Part shown: piece after piece, positions 23,861-36,447 of the stretch
Layout: every line of letters starts with the position of its first letter
How positions within the stretch are numbered: position 1 is the first letter of the stretch
Source: Nipponacmea schrenckii
Taxonomy: Eukaryota; Mollusca; Gastropoda; Lottiidae
Direction: 5' to 3'
DNA: 64,000 nt
NCBI GenBank assembly: GCA_030562195.1
Contig: JAUJPP010000011.1
Location: forward strand, 7,440,001-7,504,000
Notes under the pieces: generated by a model
Seen by the model: the letters and a program-made list of their open reading frames with translations, nothing else
Told to the model about the DNA's origin: nothing
The model's database searches: none
Position numbers and translations under genes: made by a program

Positions 23861-24484
23861 TGATTTGTTATCAGGAACTAGGTAGATGTTAGTGTCAAGG
23901 ATCTAGATCAATTGGTTAGTTTGGTAGTTAAGAAATCTTAGATGACTGCATCCCTTCATTCATAATTAAAAAAACAATAGGTACTTTCAACAGTCTATTG
24001 TTCTGACACCAAGCAACCAGTAGCTATATCTTTAGAATTGATTTTTATATTGATAATATTATCTAGTTGTTATGGTAACTTTACAGAAAGACAAGACCAT
24101 TACTTTTAACCTCGACAACGATTAGTTTTTATCTGGTTTATAATCAATTGGGTTTTTTACTGGTCTATATAAGTATGCAAGTCTTGTCGTGATGTCTCCA
24201 GGATTTAATTGTATTCATCGTGCCTTCCAAATATATAAAGTGGCTTAAGATGTTAATTAAGAACAGTAAGAAAAGTAAGAGAACAGTAAGTGATAATAAT
24301 AAAAAAAAAAAGGTTTTAACGATCTAACCGGAAAACAAAACTCTAAATTCAAAATAATATGTTAAAATATACCGGTTTCAACTAGTGAACTTTTCAATCA
24401 AGGAAGAGGATTTTAATAATTGAGGTGTCTAGAAGAGTTAGCAATAATGACTTGTATTATAGATTCTAACTACATGCTTTCTTT

Positions 24485-25036
24485 TGAAGACTCTGATTGG
24501 CTGCACCGTGTAGTTACTAACATACAATTCAATCAAACTGCTGCACTTACATTCTTTCATGATAAACAAAAGTGGATATTTAAGTCAATGTATAAGAATA
24601 AGTTTATGATTGATTGACATTGTGAAGATGTATAAGAATGAATTTTGAAATAGATTGACATTGTGAAGATGTATAAGATGAATTTTGAAATAGATTGACA
24701 TTGTGAAGATGTATAAGAATGAATTTTGAAATAGATTGACATTGTGAAGATGTATAAGATGAATTTTGAAATAGATTGACATTGTGAAGATGTATAAGAA
24801 TGAATTTTGAAATAGATTGACATTGTGAAGATATATAAGATGAATTTTGTAATAGTTTGACATTGTGAAGATGTATAAGAAGAATTCGTATGATAGTTTG
24901 ACATTGATGAAGATGTATAAGAATAATTTCGTAATAGTTTGACATTGTGAAGATGTATAAGAATAATTTCGTTATAGATTGATATTGTGAAGATGTATAA
25001 GAATAATTTCGTAGTAGTTTGACATTGTGAAGATGA
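24485..25036 (-). mobile_element. MITE half plus minisatellite, same family as 3750-4345
   Basis: 24485-24540 (CTCTGATTGGCTGC and ACAATTCAATCAAACTG) is a diverged half of the 4199-4345 element. 24601-25036 holds about eleven copies of a 38-41 bp unit (GACATTGTGAAGATGTATAA, then GAATGAATTTTGAAATAGATT), the reverse complement of the 3750-4156 core. Order and orientation match the first locus when read on the minus strand. Three overlapping open frames across the array are repeat artefacts. Confidence 0.8.
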
Positions 25037-26104
25037 CAGTATTAGCGTCCTTCGTTCTTGTCACAATGTTCGTTCTAATGATTACGTATGGTACCTACAT
25101 TTTAAAAAATAAATTGACTGACAGAAAGTAGCTAGTATTTTGAGTGAAATTTTATAAGATTTGAAGAAGTGATTTATCTGAATAGTACATTGAGTATTTT
25201 GTTGAATAATTTTGTATCACAAGCTTACTAAATCAACATAAATTGAAGTAATATTAAAATCAAAGACAATCTATAATTAAAAAACAAAACAAGTTCCTCA
25301 ATAAACAATAAACGAGCGCATTTGGCATCCGGAATCAATTACCTTTTAGGATTCGGAGCTTTCGGGTCGAAAAAAATGTCTGAATGAATGTGTATAAGAC
25401 AGACTGACGATAAATGGAAGGTAAATAGACATACAGTTCGAGATGAGGGAAACAAATACATTATACATGTAGTAATTATTTATTCTAAGTTACTTACAAG
25501 CTACTCTCTTAATAAAATTTTAACTAGTTTTTCATTAGCAGGATTTTAAGTGTATTTTTAAAATACCCTCAAGTACTATTGGATTACAATTTCAAACGAT
25601 GCTTTTTTACTAACCAATATCCCTTTGTATATACTATATACAGATCAGCTGTATATGACATATTATATTTCTAACAATGAGAAGCATTGGTCCATATCAA
25701 TGGTTCGTTAACGTCTGGGCTCTCAGTAATGGCCTGAAATTGGAATAATTGAAGAAGATATACGAAGTGTATTAAATAAAGCGACTCCAGAGTTATTCGA
25801 GTCAATGTTTTCTGAAAAGAAGTGGACAGTAAAATTGAGGTGGTGGAAACATTTTGGTTTATATTCTGGTGGTAAGTAACCTTACACACTATCGAATTGT
25901 AAAATGCTGTATTTTCTAGCATACATCTAAATTTCTAATTTCGATGGTTTTATTTTCGGGGAAGGGAGGGATTGAATCTCCCAGATGTACAGGCCTAGGA
26001 TGGAACAAATATTTTATTCAGAAATGGGGATCTGGATCTGTTGGATTGTTTTCTTCTGATCTGAAATTAGAAAAAAAATCTCCCGATAAGAAGAGAAGTA
26101 TAGT
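25037..26104. other. Intergenic with one weak exon-like stretch
   Basis: 25741-25870 is open on the plus strand (reads IIEEDIRSVLNKATPELFES and so on) and is followed by a GGTAAGT donor-like site, but no acceptor in frame precedes it (a TAA lies immediately upstream). It is probably a transposon relic; no family recognised. Confidence 0.3.
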
Positions 26105-26640
26105 ACCTGTTAGGTACAGGTTGTTTTTAGTTTGCTATGAACAAAGTTCTGATTTTTGGAATATGCCACTATCATTTTCTGCTTATAGACATGGGGAAAT
26201 TTCTCTTGAAGACTCTTATAATGGGCATGAACTACCTTGCTTTCTTTATTACTGGTTGTATTGAAGAAGACGACAGAGGGTGCTATGCCCACACTGTGGT
26301 GAATATTAAGTCCTTTGAGTCTTGCTGTATTTAATGTCTCAATCCAGTGGGCTTCTCTAGATTGTTTCATCTTCGGGCAAGTCGATTTCTTTGTGTTTAA
26401 TTGGGGTTAGGGTGAGGTCGTGAAGTGAATGGTCGTCAAGATTGAAATGATGAGCATTAAAACGAGTGCGTAATTTGTTCTTTGTTTCCCCGATATATTG
26501 TGTTGGGACAATTTTTGCATGAAATTGAGTATATTAAATTCGAGTTTTCACATGTTAGTGGCTCCTGGATCGGGTATGTTTTATTCGTAGATTACTTAAT
26601 AATAAGTTTCTGATATAAAGGGACATGTTTTGCATCATGT
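26105..26640 (-). pseudogene. Decayed 3' end of a Penelope-like element (GIY-YIG region)
   Basis: On the minus strand the pieces SNLIYSISCKNCP, QYIGETKNKLRTRFNAHH, REAHWIETLNTARLKGLNI and LQEKFPHVYKQKMIVAYSKN line up, in order but in different frames, with the C-terminal part of the Penelope-like protein at 42458-43699 (IIYLISCTRC, QYVGETMNSLRVRFNHH, LQEKFPTVFTNDLVVAYTRN). Stops and at least one frameshift break it. No reverse transcriptase part remains. Confidence 0.75.
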
Positions 26641-27715
26641 TTACGCACCCCTAAGCTGGAGGTTCTTCGGCATATTTTTAGCTGCTATTGTGCTAAGGAG
26701 GAATGTTTTTATGTTTCGTAAAAATTGTTTAGAGTACCCACGCTTTTTCAGTTTTGAGAAAAACAATCGTACAGGTTTGGTTGAAATCAAAAAACCTTGT
26801 GCAAAATCGGTGAAATCGCACTTGTCTTATCAAAACCGCGTTATTGTTTGTGAACACAATAAAAACAATTGTCCACCATGGCAACATCTGGAATCGTCAT
26901 TTTAAATGATAATTTATAGTTCCGAAGGCTAATGTATTGTAAATTATGTGGACAATTTTAATATAAACTGTCGCCATTGATAAAGACCAACCTTTTATTG
27001 TTTGGATGTATTGAATTCAATACAAATAACAGCGATATATTTGATATATTTTGGGGTGATTTGATTTTATAGGAAAACCTCAAACCCAAGGGCCGTATAC
27101 ACCGCTCCTCGACTAAAGTTATTATCTAATTAAAAATAGTTAGGATAAATAACTTTCCTTTTATAATAATAATAATAATAATAATAATCTTTATTCGTAC
27201 TAATTCAATTGTACAATAATTGATGAATTACAATCAGTACATATATGTATAAATACAAAAAGATAAATAAGTTATTTTGTACATAGATAATCAATAATTT
27301 CTTTAATATGATTTAAGTCAATATGTGAATCATTAGATTCTCTTAACTACATCATATCAATAATAGATCCAGCTGTGTGGAGGTCACGTATATTTACATC
27401 CCGATTATATATATCAATGATATTCATGACTTTCATAAAGATCCAGTAGTGTATACTTCAAATTCGACTAACTTTAGACAACGTCTAGGTTAAGTACGAG
27501 AGCCGCATATGGCCTGCAGTACGAAACGGAATTCCTTTTTAGCTTAGCTTTTCAGTAATAGTAATCACAGTTAACTTCCATTTTGAGCCTAAGCTATAAG
27601 TCTGTGAATAGATTTACTTTGTGAATAAACTACAGTTTATAAAAAAAATATAATTATGATTGTTCAGAATTATCCGCGTCTGGAAGTTACATTAAGTTGT
27701 TTTTTCTCTGGGAAC
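26641..27715. other. Intergenic, AT-rich, with an AAT microsatellite
   Basis: A run of AAT units at about 27163-27190 is followed by CTTTATTCG, a configuration often seen at transposon 3' ends. No gene recognised. Confidence 0.4.
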
Positions 27716-27719
27716 TCTA

Positions 27720-28565
27720 GGAAGATCCCTCTCAGGGAACTTTTTACCTCTTCTCGTAAAGATATCACTCAAAGAGCTTTGTACCGCGTCTCGTAAAGAT
27801 ATCTATCAGGGATCTCTGTACCTCGTCTCGTAAAGATACCTCTCAGGGAGCTTTGTACCTCGTCTCGTAAAGATACCTCTCAGGGAGCTTTATACCTCGT
27901 CTCGTAAAGATACCTCTCAGGGAGCTTTGTACCTCGTCTCGTAAAGATACCTCTCAGGGAGCTTTGTACCTCGTCTCGTAAAGATACCTCTCAGGGAGCT
28001 TTGTACCTCGTCTCGTAAAGATATCTCTCAGGGAGCTTTGTACCTCGTCTCGTAAAGATACCTCTCAGGGAGCTTTGTACCTCGTCTCGTAAAGATACCT
28101 CTCAGGGAGCTTTGCACCGCGTCTCGTAAAGATACCTCTCAGGGAGCTTTGTACCTCGTCTCGTAAAGATACCTCTCAGGGAGCTTTGTACCTCGTCTCG
28201 TAAAGATACCTCTCAGGGAGCTTTGTACCTCGTCTCGTAAAGATATCTCTCAGAGAGCTTTGTATCTTGCTCGTAAAGATACCTATCAAGGAGCTTTATA
28301 CCGCGTCTCGTAAAGATACCTCTCAGGAGCTTTGTACCGCGTCTCGTAAAGATACCTCTCAGGGAGCTATGCACCGCGTCTCGTTAAGATACCTCTCATG
28401 GAGCTTTGTACCCCGTCTCGTAAAGATACCTCTCAGGGAGCTTTGTACCTCGCCTCGTAAAGATATCTCTCAGGGAGCTTTGTATCTCGTCTCGTAAAGA
28501 TATCACTCAGGGAGCTTTGCACCGCATCTCGTAAAGATATCACTCAGGGATCTCTGTACCTAGTT
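27720..28565 (+). repeat. Minisatellite, 37 bp unit, about 23 copies
   Basis: Unit AGCTTTGTACCTCGTCTCGT followed by AAAGATACCTCTCAGGG. Variants include GCACCGCGTC and GATATCACTC. Unit length equals that of the 15 kb array, but the sequence is unrelated. Open frames over it are artefacts. Confidence 0.95.
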
Positions 28566-29909
28566 TCGTGTCATAACTTATAACTTAAACTAAGTTTTTG
28601 TCTAATGAATTTTCTGTTCCGAACTAACGTGCTATTGTCGATACAATTAAACATTTGAATACGCTCATGTGAAAATCTACACTTATGACGAAGAAGCTAG
28701 CCCGGGTTTAATAAACACCCCCCCCCCCCCCCGTGGTCCATTACACCTTTTTCTATTTTTCGTTTTCATTTTACATAGAGAAAGAATGTCCTGTGACCGC
28801 CACCCCAAGACAATTTGTCAATTTGTGGCCCCTGCCCAGCCCCCTTCCTAAACACCACTGATAGTATAATAATAATATATATATTTAATAATGTCCCACA
28901 CCCTTTAACTATAATAACTAGTGCCCACTCAGCCACATCAAATAGTTGACGTTAGTTTAGATTCATAATATCACTGCGTACAATAAGGTAATCTACAGTT
29001 AGAACGAGACTTGACATTTAATGTGTATCTCACGTGTGGTCATTATTATAGCTTCGAAACCAGTTTTTGATTCTGAACTACATTCAACTCACAATGGACT
29101 ATTCAATGGATAGGTGTGGTACGTTAACGATTTTTAACATATACTGGACTCGTATTCTAGAAACAATCTTGGTGTCTTATCTTCTAACATTGTGTTTAGA
29201 ACATGTCAGCCTCAACATCAATACGAGAATACGGGGCCTGCTCTAACTGGGGCACCATCTATTGATTGATATATGGCTATACTCTTTATATGTATTACAA
29301 TTACAATATCAACCTCAATATAAGAATTATCTTGGGGTTCAGGAAGTCTCAGCAAATGAAATCGTTATTCGGAAATAGAATTTAAAGGTAGGAAATTTCG
29401 TTCCTTCGACAAATATCATAATCGCATGTAAGTTAGCATGAAATTAGCAAAACTTACGCCTTGAGAAATTCCAAGAGGATTGAATTGTTGCGCAATATAA
29501 ATAGCGTTATCATTATTATTATTAAAACTACTTTTTTTTCCTTGGACCAAAAAAACATTCTTTGACTAATTGCATAATTTGTAGATCAGAAAGACATAGT
29601 TGCAAGGCCACAAAGGTAGCCTAGTACGACAGAAGGACAATGTATCGAAAACAACTCTTGATATTTTTTGTTAGAATATTACTAGAGTAATGAATATTAA
29701 TATTCAGAGTTCAGGTGGGGTTTATTTAGTTAGTTGATCAGCGACCGTGACTATTGGGCCAATCTAAAACAGGTTACCTTTTGTTGTTCAAGTTTTTCTT
29801 GATGTAGGTCGGGGGTTAACAAAGAAAAAAAAATCTAGTGGTTTGGTGGTGAAATTGCGACATTTAATCGATAATAATTTGGTCAGGTTGAAGGGCTACT
29901 GTGTCTTAG
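28566..29909. other. Intergenic region with small repeat traces
   Basis: A poly(C) tract lies at about 28718-28732. 29148-29245 has inverted ends (CTCGTATTCTAGAAAC and ATACGAGAATACGGGGCC) that resemble the ends of the 15066-17308 element, together with a TTCTAACATTGTGTT core, so it may be an unexpanded relative. No gene. Confidence 0.45.
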
Positions 29910-30206
29910 AATGGACATAAAGTTTGAAAATGTTATACTTGACCAATAACAGATCAGTAAATATACCTGCTGCCATAAATAAATAAATATGAAAAAACTA
30001 AGAAATTATCCATAAAGATGCATTTGATTAATAAAAAACGCTCAATAAATTGATAAGCGTTTTTAAAAAATGATTTAGTTTGTCAGATTTTAAGAGATTA
30101 TGTTACTTTATGACACCAGGTAAGTTCACTGATGAATATATACTCATATTGACCATTCTTGAGAACTGAAATTTTATGTTCATATCAAGACGCAGTATCC
30201 CTTTAA
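29910..30206 (+). mobile_element. Non-autonomous DNA element (copy B of the 2119-2457 family)
   Basis: Shares ACTTGACCAATAACAGATCA, AAAGATGCATTTGATTAATA, GTTACTTTATGACACCAGGT, TTCACTGATGAATATATACT and a terminal AGTATCCCTTTAA with 39227-39545 and, reversed, 2119-2457. Confidence 0.65.
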
Positions 30207-30597
30207 AAGCAATGCCTTAGGCATGTACTCTGATAATGTTTAATTATAATACGGTATATCGCTAGTAAAGTGTAGGTATATTATGGGCTTTATCTGTGTT
30301 AAATCGAATGTTTACAAGTATTGGCTGGCCATCAATTATCGATATATTTTATATTATGTCCACGAGGTGTAGCCTTTCTGTGAATGATTAAGTAAGGGAA
30401 GTAAGGTTATAAATAGGGGGTGGGGATGGCATATAACTTCTAAGGGAGCTCTTAGGAGGTTGGAGGTCATTCCGCATACAATGAACCATCTAACCTTTGA
30501 ACACATTGGATTCTGTAATACTATCGACTGTTAGTTCCCATTCAAACTGTGATATAATTACATACGTGGCTCTATATACATAATATGTTTATTATAC

Positions 30598-30680
30598 AGC
30601 TTGGCGTTGTCTGTATTTAAGAACTAAGAAAGGTGCAGAGGAGTATGCTGTACAACCGCATTCATTTCATGTGGCTCGAG
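30598..30680 (+). mobile_element. Probable degraded SINE tail
   Basis: GCTTGGCGTTGTCTGTATTT, AGGTGCAGAGGAGTA and GCATTCATTTCATG resemble the SINE 3' region, with much divergence. Confidence 0.35.
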
Positions 30681-30769
30681 ATAATACGTCAACATAAATG
30701 TCAACATGTTTAATTGTTAATTATTTTTTATCCAAAAAAACAAAACTCACAATAATACTTCATTTAATA

Positions 30770-30900
30770 AAGCGACAACGTTTCGACAATGGCGTCTCGT
30801 CTTTATCAATACGATTCGGCCATTAAACTACTAGTATATCAAAACAAGAGAATCGTCGTAGAAACGTCGCTTTGTTGAATAAAGCAGTAATTATTAACCA
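30770..30900. repeat. Inverted repeat with Penelope-terminus-like words
   Basis: AATAAAGCGACAACGTTTCG and, about 80 bases on, GTAGAAACGTCGCTTTGTTG form inverted copies. Read on the minus strand, the left part (GACG...TGTCGAAACGTTGTCGC) resembles the stem-plus-GAAAC segment of hammerhead-like motifs near Penelope-like element ends, but the CTGANGA box is imperfect. Confidence 0.35.
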
Positions 30901-32107
30901 TTTAATGTATTTATTTGATATAAAACTAACCATGTAGAGAAGGTTCTCCCGTTTTGCAGCTATTTACTAATAAAGGATATGAATATTTAGAGGGACCCTT
31001 AGTCTAAACTAAAATCAATGCAACTTTTGATGAATGAATTTGATATTTTCGGCCCTTAGGAATGTACAAGACAGATTTAACTCGTGGTGTGTATTCTTCA
31101 CGGTCGATTATCACAATAATGCCCTCGGCATTTTAACAAGCTTTTATTATTGCTGACATTGTCACTTTCTTAATTTATTTGTTATATAAGAGGCCGGAGG
31201 CCACAGTAATTTGTAATCCTTGGTCAACGTTGTCATCTTATAGATAGGTAACGCAATGTTCTGGTATATTAAACTTAACAGTATAATAATAATATCCCTT
31301 AATCAAAACGTGTTCCTTAATTTCAACAAAACTGGTGCCTGTATTGGATAATAATTTATTTATCTTCAGATGATAAATTTTAAATGCATTCAATTATTCG
31401 TCAGGGAATATAAATGGTCTACTAGTAATACAATTTTAATATCTTCTTTCATTTTCTTTTTTTGAAGATTGGATTACAATAATAAATGTCATTGGGGATG
31501 TAATCATAAAAGAAGATTGTTAAAGAAAAACCAGGACATAACCGTAAAAAAAGCCAAACTGTTCCGACAAAATTATATTTTTACGTGTGTTTTAAAAATT
31601 AAATTATGTTTTGTGTCGCTTCGAACCTCCCAAGTTTTGTGGACCTTGCTTGTTTGAGATGGCAACAACACTACTATATATATATTTATATTAAACCTAT
31701 ATAAACTCATCGTCACAAGGTGAGCGTAGTTGAAAAAGCAATATATTATTGGAAAGCATAGACCGAGGTGAAACTCCAGCTCCTTTAACGACACAGTAAA
31801 ATTATAAAAACAATCATTTATAATTCTAAAATATAAGATATATATATCTGTGAATTTTATAAAGCTAAGTAGTCAAAGTATCAAGATCTCAACTCTCCCC
31901 TCCCCCTTTGAACCAGGTTTTAAAAATGCCTTGTGTTTTTATAATTGTGTCCAACAGTAATCTATGGCTAATTTTCATGGTAATTTTCATGGTAATTTAT
32001 TATAATGGTAATATTCAGATAAAATGTGAAATAAATTAAAAACCAAAGTCTTTTAAAGTTGAAATTTATAACTCGAATAAGAAAAAAATTATTGCATTGT
32101 ATATCAT
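30901..32107. other. Intergenic, no feature seen
   Basis: AT-rich; short open frames lack recognisable protein similarity. GGTAATTTTCAT is directly repeated near 31980. Confidence 0.3.
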
Positions 32108-32109
32108 AT

Positions 32110-32620
32110 GACGAATGTGCTTTTTATTCAATGTTCGTCTTGGCTTTTTATTCAATGTTCGTCTTGGCTTTTTATTCAATGTTCGTCTTGGCTTTTTATT
32201 CAATGTTCGTCTTGGCTTTTTATTCAATGTTCGTCTTGGCTTTTTATTCAAAGTTCTTCTTGGCTTCATATTCAAAGTTCGTCTTGGCTTTTTATTCAAA
32301 GTTCGTCTTGGCTTTTTATTCAAAGTTCGTCTTGGCTTTTTATTCAATGTTCGTCTTGGCTTTTTATTCAATGTTCGTCTTGGCTTTTTATTCAATGTTC
32401 GTCTTGGCTTTTTATTCAATGTTCGTCTTGGCTTGGCTTTTTATTCAATGTTCGTCTTGGCTTTTTATTCAATGTTCGTCTTGCTTTTATTCAATGTTCG
32501 TCTTGGCTTTTTATTCAATGTTCGTTTTGGCTTTTTATTCAATGTTCGTCTTGGCTTTTTATTCAATGTTCGTCTTGGGTTGGCTTTTTATTCAGTGTTC
32601 GTCTACGCTTTGTTTTCAAT
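32110..32620 (+). repeat. Minisatellite, 24 bp unit, about 21 copies
   Basis: Unit TTGGCTTTTTATTCAATGTT followed by CGTC. A subset of central copies shares AAAGTTC in place of AATGTTC, showing block spread of a variant. Because 24 is a multiple of three, several frames stay open on both strands; these are not taken as genes. Confidence 0.95.
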
Positions 32621-32739
32621 GTTCTCCGTGGTAATTTCTTAATAACCTCCTTATTTTTTATGACATTTGAATTCTTTATGGACATGATAGAGATCTAGTT
32701 TCTGCATGGATTGTGATGAAATGTGGTTGAGTCGTTGTA

Positions 32740-33000
32740 ATCACTCAAGGATAAACCCTATTGAAAATCATTGCCCTAGTTCTTGAATTCTTTTTGACAC
32801 GATAGAGCTTTTTTTGATGGATTTTGACGAAACTTGATGTGAGTTTTTGTAATCACCCCAGGATGAACCCTATTAAAAAACAGACGAGTTAGTGCCCTTT
32901 TTCTGTTATTCTTTGTGCACACAATAGATAAAGAGCTGGTTTTCGTGATGGATTTTAATGAAATTTATTGTGAGTGTAATCACCCAAGGATGAACTTTAA
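32740..33000 (-). repeat. Dispersed CAAGGGCAATAACTC-type repeat, two monomers
   Basis: On the minus strand it carries the landmarks of 22200-22800 (AAGAATTCAAGAACTAGGGC, ATCCATCAAAAAAAGC, GGGTTCATCC) twice, about 125 bp apart. Confidence 0.6.
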
Positions 33001-33039
33001 TACTCACAAAGGAAAAAAAAAGAAAGAAAAAATAATAAG

Positions 33040-33091
33040 AAAAAAAAATAATGATAATAATTAAAAATAATAATAATAATAATAATAAATA

Positions 33092-33137
<46 letters not shown>
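33040..33137 (+). repeat. AAT/TAA microsatellite
   Basis: Nearly uninterrupted TAA units from 33068 to about 33135, preceded by AAAGAAA-rich sequence. Confidence 0.9.
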
Positions 33138-33138
<1 letters not shown>

Positions 33139-34014
33139 CAATAGGATAACAAATAGCGAACTTTTTTCACTCTGAGAGGACTGCTCATGCAGTTTGGATT
33201 ATTTTAATTATGTATTATAGACAAGGTATATAGTTTTTGTCGACATTTTTAATTAACATCATATTTAGTTATAGATATCCATTTTAGATTTCAGCTCATT
33301 TTAAAACGTCAAAACTGAAATATGATACCGTTTTCAGATGGAGCTTGAGTGATTACCGATATATCGATTTAGATAACAAAGCAGGACAAGTCATAAGTGA
33401 AACTAATATTAGACTTTAGGCACTGTCTCAGGTTGTATGGAAAATAAAATAATTCACCGAGTACTCATGGATAATGTAAGCCAACGTTAGTGCGGAGTCA
33501 TATGAGGTGTTGTGTATGTACTGTAGTTTAACATTTTCTTTAATAAATTCATCGAGATCAAACCACACCCCAGTTCGTCTACCTACGATCTGGACCATTT
33601 AAAATCAGATTCTTCAATATTAATATTAGCGAGCTTATAAAACGTTCTAATATTGCAATCTAGTTCTATCGACGAAATACATATATTTGTTTTACTGGGT
33701 GAAGTCCCAAAACAACATTAATCTCGAGTATACAGGCGGAAATGGGGTAGGATGTTCAGCGGACAAAAGGCGAATAGACGAAGTGAGAAGAAATGAGAAT
33801 AAAAAAAATAAAAATCGTGTCCGGTATTTCGTATTTGCTCTTATTCTATTGCTACTGTGTCGACAATAACGCACCATACAATATAAATTGTCTATACATA
33901 CCTCATCAAATATATCATGATATCATGGTTTCAGTTTCAGCTTATATCCCTGTATGTTTAATATTTTATTCCTCGGTTATAAATTCATAATCATTTTTTT
34001 TACTTCTACCACCG
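33138..34014. other. Intergenic, possibly promoter side of the 36448 gene
   Basis: No gene recognised. Because the coding exon at 36448 is preceded by a splice acceptor, an untranslated first exon may lie here or further left; I cannot place it. Confidence 0.3.
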
Positions 34015-36265
34015 CCATTGTTGTTTTATTGTTGCTATGGTTTAGCTTCTTTACCATGTCATTGTTGTGTTTTATTGTTGCTGATTGGTTTAGCTTCTTT
34101 ACCATGTCATTGTTGTTTTTATTGTTGCTGATTGGTTTAGCTTCTTTACCATGTCATTGTTGTTTTATTGTTGCTGATTGGTTTAGCTTCTTTACCATGT
34201 CATTGTTGTGTTTTATTGTTGCTGATTGGTTTAGCTTCTTTACCATGTCATTGTTGTGTTTTATTGTTGCTGATTGGATTAGCTTCTTTACCATGTCATT
34301 GTTGTGTTATATTGTTGCTGATTGGTTTAGCTTCTCTACCATGTCATTGTTGTGTTTTATTGTTGGTTGCTGATTGGTTTAGCTTCTTTACCATGTCATT
34401 GTTGTGTTTATTGTTGCTGATTGGTTTAGCTTCTTACCATGTCATTGTTGTGTTTTATTGTTGCTGATTGGTTTAGCTTCTTTACCATGTCATTGTTGTG
34501 TTTTATTGTTGCTGATTGGTTTAGCTTCTTTACCATGTCATTGTTGTGTTTTATTGTTGCTGATTGGTTTAGCTTCTTTACCATGTCATTGTTGTGTTTT
34601 ATTGTTGCTGATTGGTTTTGCTTCTTTACCATGTCATTGTTGTGTTTTATTGTTGCTGATTGGTTAAGCTTCTTTACCATGTCATTGTTGTGTTTTATTA
34701 TTGCTGATTGGTTAAGCATCTTAACCATGTCATTGTTGTGTTTTATTGTTGCTGATTGGTTTAGCTTCTTTACCATGTCATTGTTGTGTTTTATTGTTGC
34801 TGATTGGTTAGCTTCTTTACCATGTCATTGTTGTGTTTTATTGTTGCTGATTGGTTTAGCTTCTCTACCATGTCATTGTTGTGTTTTATTGTTGCTGATT
34901 GGTTTAGCTTCTCTACCATGTCATTGTTGTGTTTTTTTGTTGCTGATTGGTTTAACTTCCTTACCATGTCATTGTTGTGTTATATTGTTGCTGATTGGTT
35001 TAGCTTCTTTACCATGTCATTGTTGTGTTTTATTGTTGCTGATTGGTTTAGCTTCTCTACCATGTCATTGTTGTGTTTTATTGTTGCTGATTGGTTTAAG
35101 CTTCTTTACCATGTCATTGTTGTGTTTTATTGTTGCTGATTGGTTTAGCTTCTCTACCATGTCATTGTTGTGTTTTTTTGTTGCTGATTGGTTTAGCTTC
35201 TTTACCATGTCATTGTTGTGTTTTATTGTTGCTGATTGGTTTAGCTTCTTTACCATGTCATTGTTGTGTTTTATTGTTGCTGATTGGTTTAGCTTCTTTA
35301 CCATGTCATTGTTGTGTTTTATTGTTGCTGATTGGTTTAGCTTCTTTACCATGTCATTGTTGTGTTTTATTGTTGCTGATTGGTTAAGCTTCTTTACCAT
35401 GTCATTGTTGTGTTTTATTGTTGCTGATTGGTTTAGCTTCTTTACCATGTCATTGTTGTGTTTTATTGTTGCTGATTGGTTTAGCTTCTTTACCATGTCT
35501 TGTTGTTATATTGTTGCTGATTGGTTTAGCTTTTACCATGTCATTGTTGTGTTTTATTGTTGCTGATTGGTTTAGCTTCTCTACCATGTCATTGTTGTGT
35601 TTTATTGTTGCTGATTGGTTTAGCTTCTTTACCATGTCATTGTTGTGTTTTATTGTTGCTGATTGGTTTAGCTTCTTACCATGTCATTGTTGTGTTTTAT
35701 TGTTGCTGATTGGTTTAGCTTCTTTACCATGTCATTGTTGTGTTTTATTGTTGCTGATTGGTTTAGCTTCTTTACCATGTCATTGTTGTGTTTTATTGTT
35801 GCTGATTGGTTTAGCTTCTTTACCATGTCATTGTTGTGTTTTATTGTTGCTGATTGGTTTAGCTTCTTTACCATGTCATTGTTGTGTTTTATTGTTGCTG
35901 ATTGGTTTAGCTTCTTTACCATGTCATTGTTGTGTTTTATTGTTGCTGATTGGTTTAGCTTCTTTACCATGTCATTGTTGTGTTTTATTGTTGCTGATTG
36001 GTTTAGCTTCTTTACCATGTCATTGTTGTGTTTTATTGTTGCTGATTGGTTTAGCTTCTTTACCATGTAATTGTTGTGTTTTATTGTTGCTGATTGGTTT
36101 AGCTTCTTTACCATGTCAAAGTTGTGTTTTATTGTTGCTGATTGGTTTAGCTTTTTTACCATGTCAAAGTTGTGTTTTTTTGTTGCTGATTGGTTTAGCT
36201 TCTTTACCATGTCATTCTTGTGTTTTAGTGGTGCTGATTGGTTTAGCTTCTTTACCATCTTATTG
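34015..36265 (+). repeat. Minisatellite, 48 bp unit, about 47 copies
   Basis: Unit TGCTGATTGGTTTAGCTTCT, TTACCATGTCATTGTTGTGT, TTTATTGT. Highly homogeneous; indels of one to six bases shift the period in a few copies. Translations repeat every 16 residues (MSLLCFIVADWFSFFT on plus, MVKKLNQSATIKHNND on minus), simply because 48 is divisible by three. It lies about 180 bases upstream of the coding exon at 36448, probably in a 5' UTR intron. Confidence 0.97.
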
Positions 36266-36447
36266 TTATGTTTACTAATTTATAGCTTCCCCTTCCTATA
36301 TCATCTTATGACACACTTGTAAATTGTGTTGAAATGTCATGATTAGCATTGTGTCAAACCATTATATAGTCCCTTGTTATATCATTATTAGTATTATATA
36401 TTATATTTAAATCGAAGACTAATAATATAACATTACTATTTTCAGGA

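Noticed and set aside
24557..24945. Three overlapping minus-strand frames of about 100 codons
   Set aside because: All are translations of the 38-41 bp array; none has similarity outside it.
25741..25870. Exon-like open stretch followed by a GTAAGT site
   Set aside because: No in-frame acceptor or partner exon, and no recognisable protein.
28267..28497. Open frame across the CTCGTCTCGTAAAGATA array
   Set aside because: Minisatellite by-product.
32059..32698. Open frames over the 24-bp array (FYSMFVLA-type repeats)
   Set aside because: Same artefact; several frames and both strands are open at once.
34015..36322. Long open frames repeating MSLLCFIVADWFSFFT (plus) or MVKKLNQSATIKHNND (minus)
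   Set aside because: They exist because the 48-bp unit is divisible by three and lacks stops; they stay open on both strands and break at array indels.
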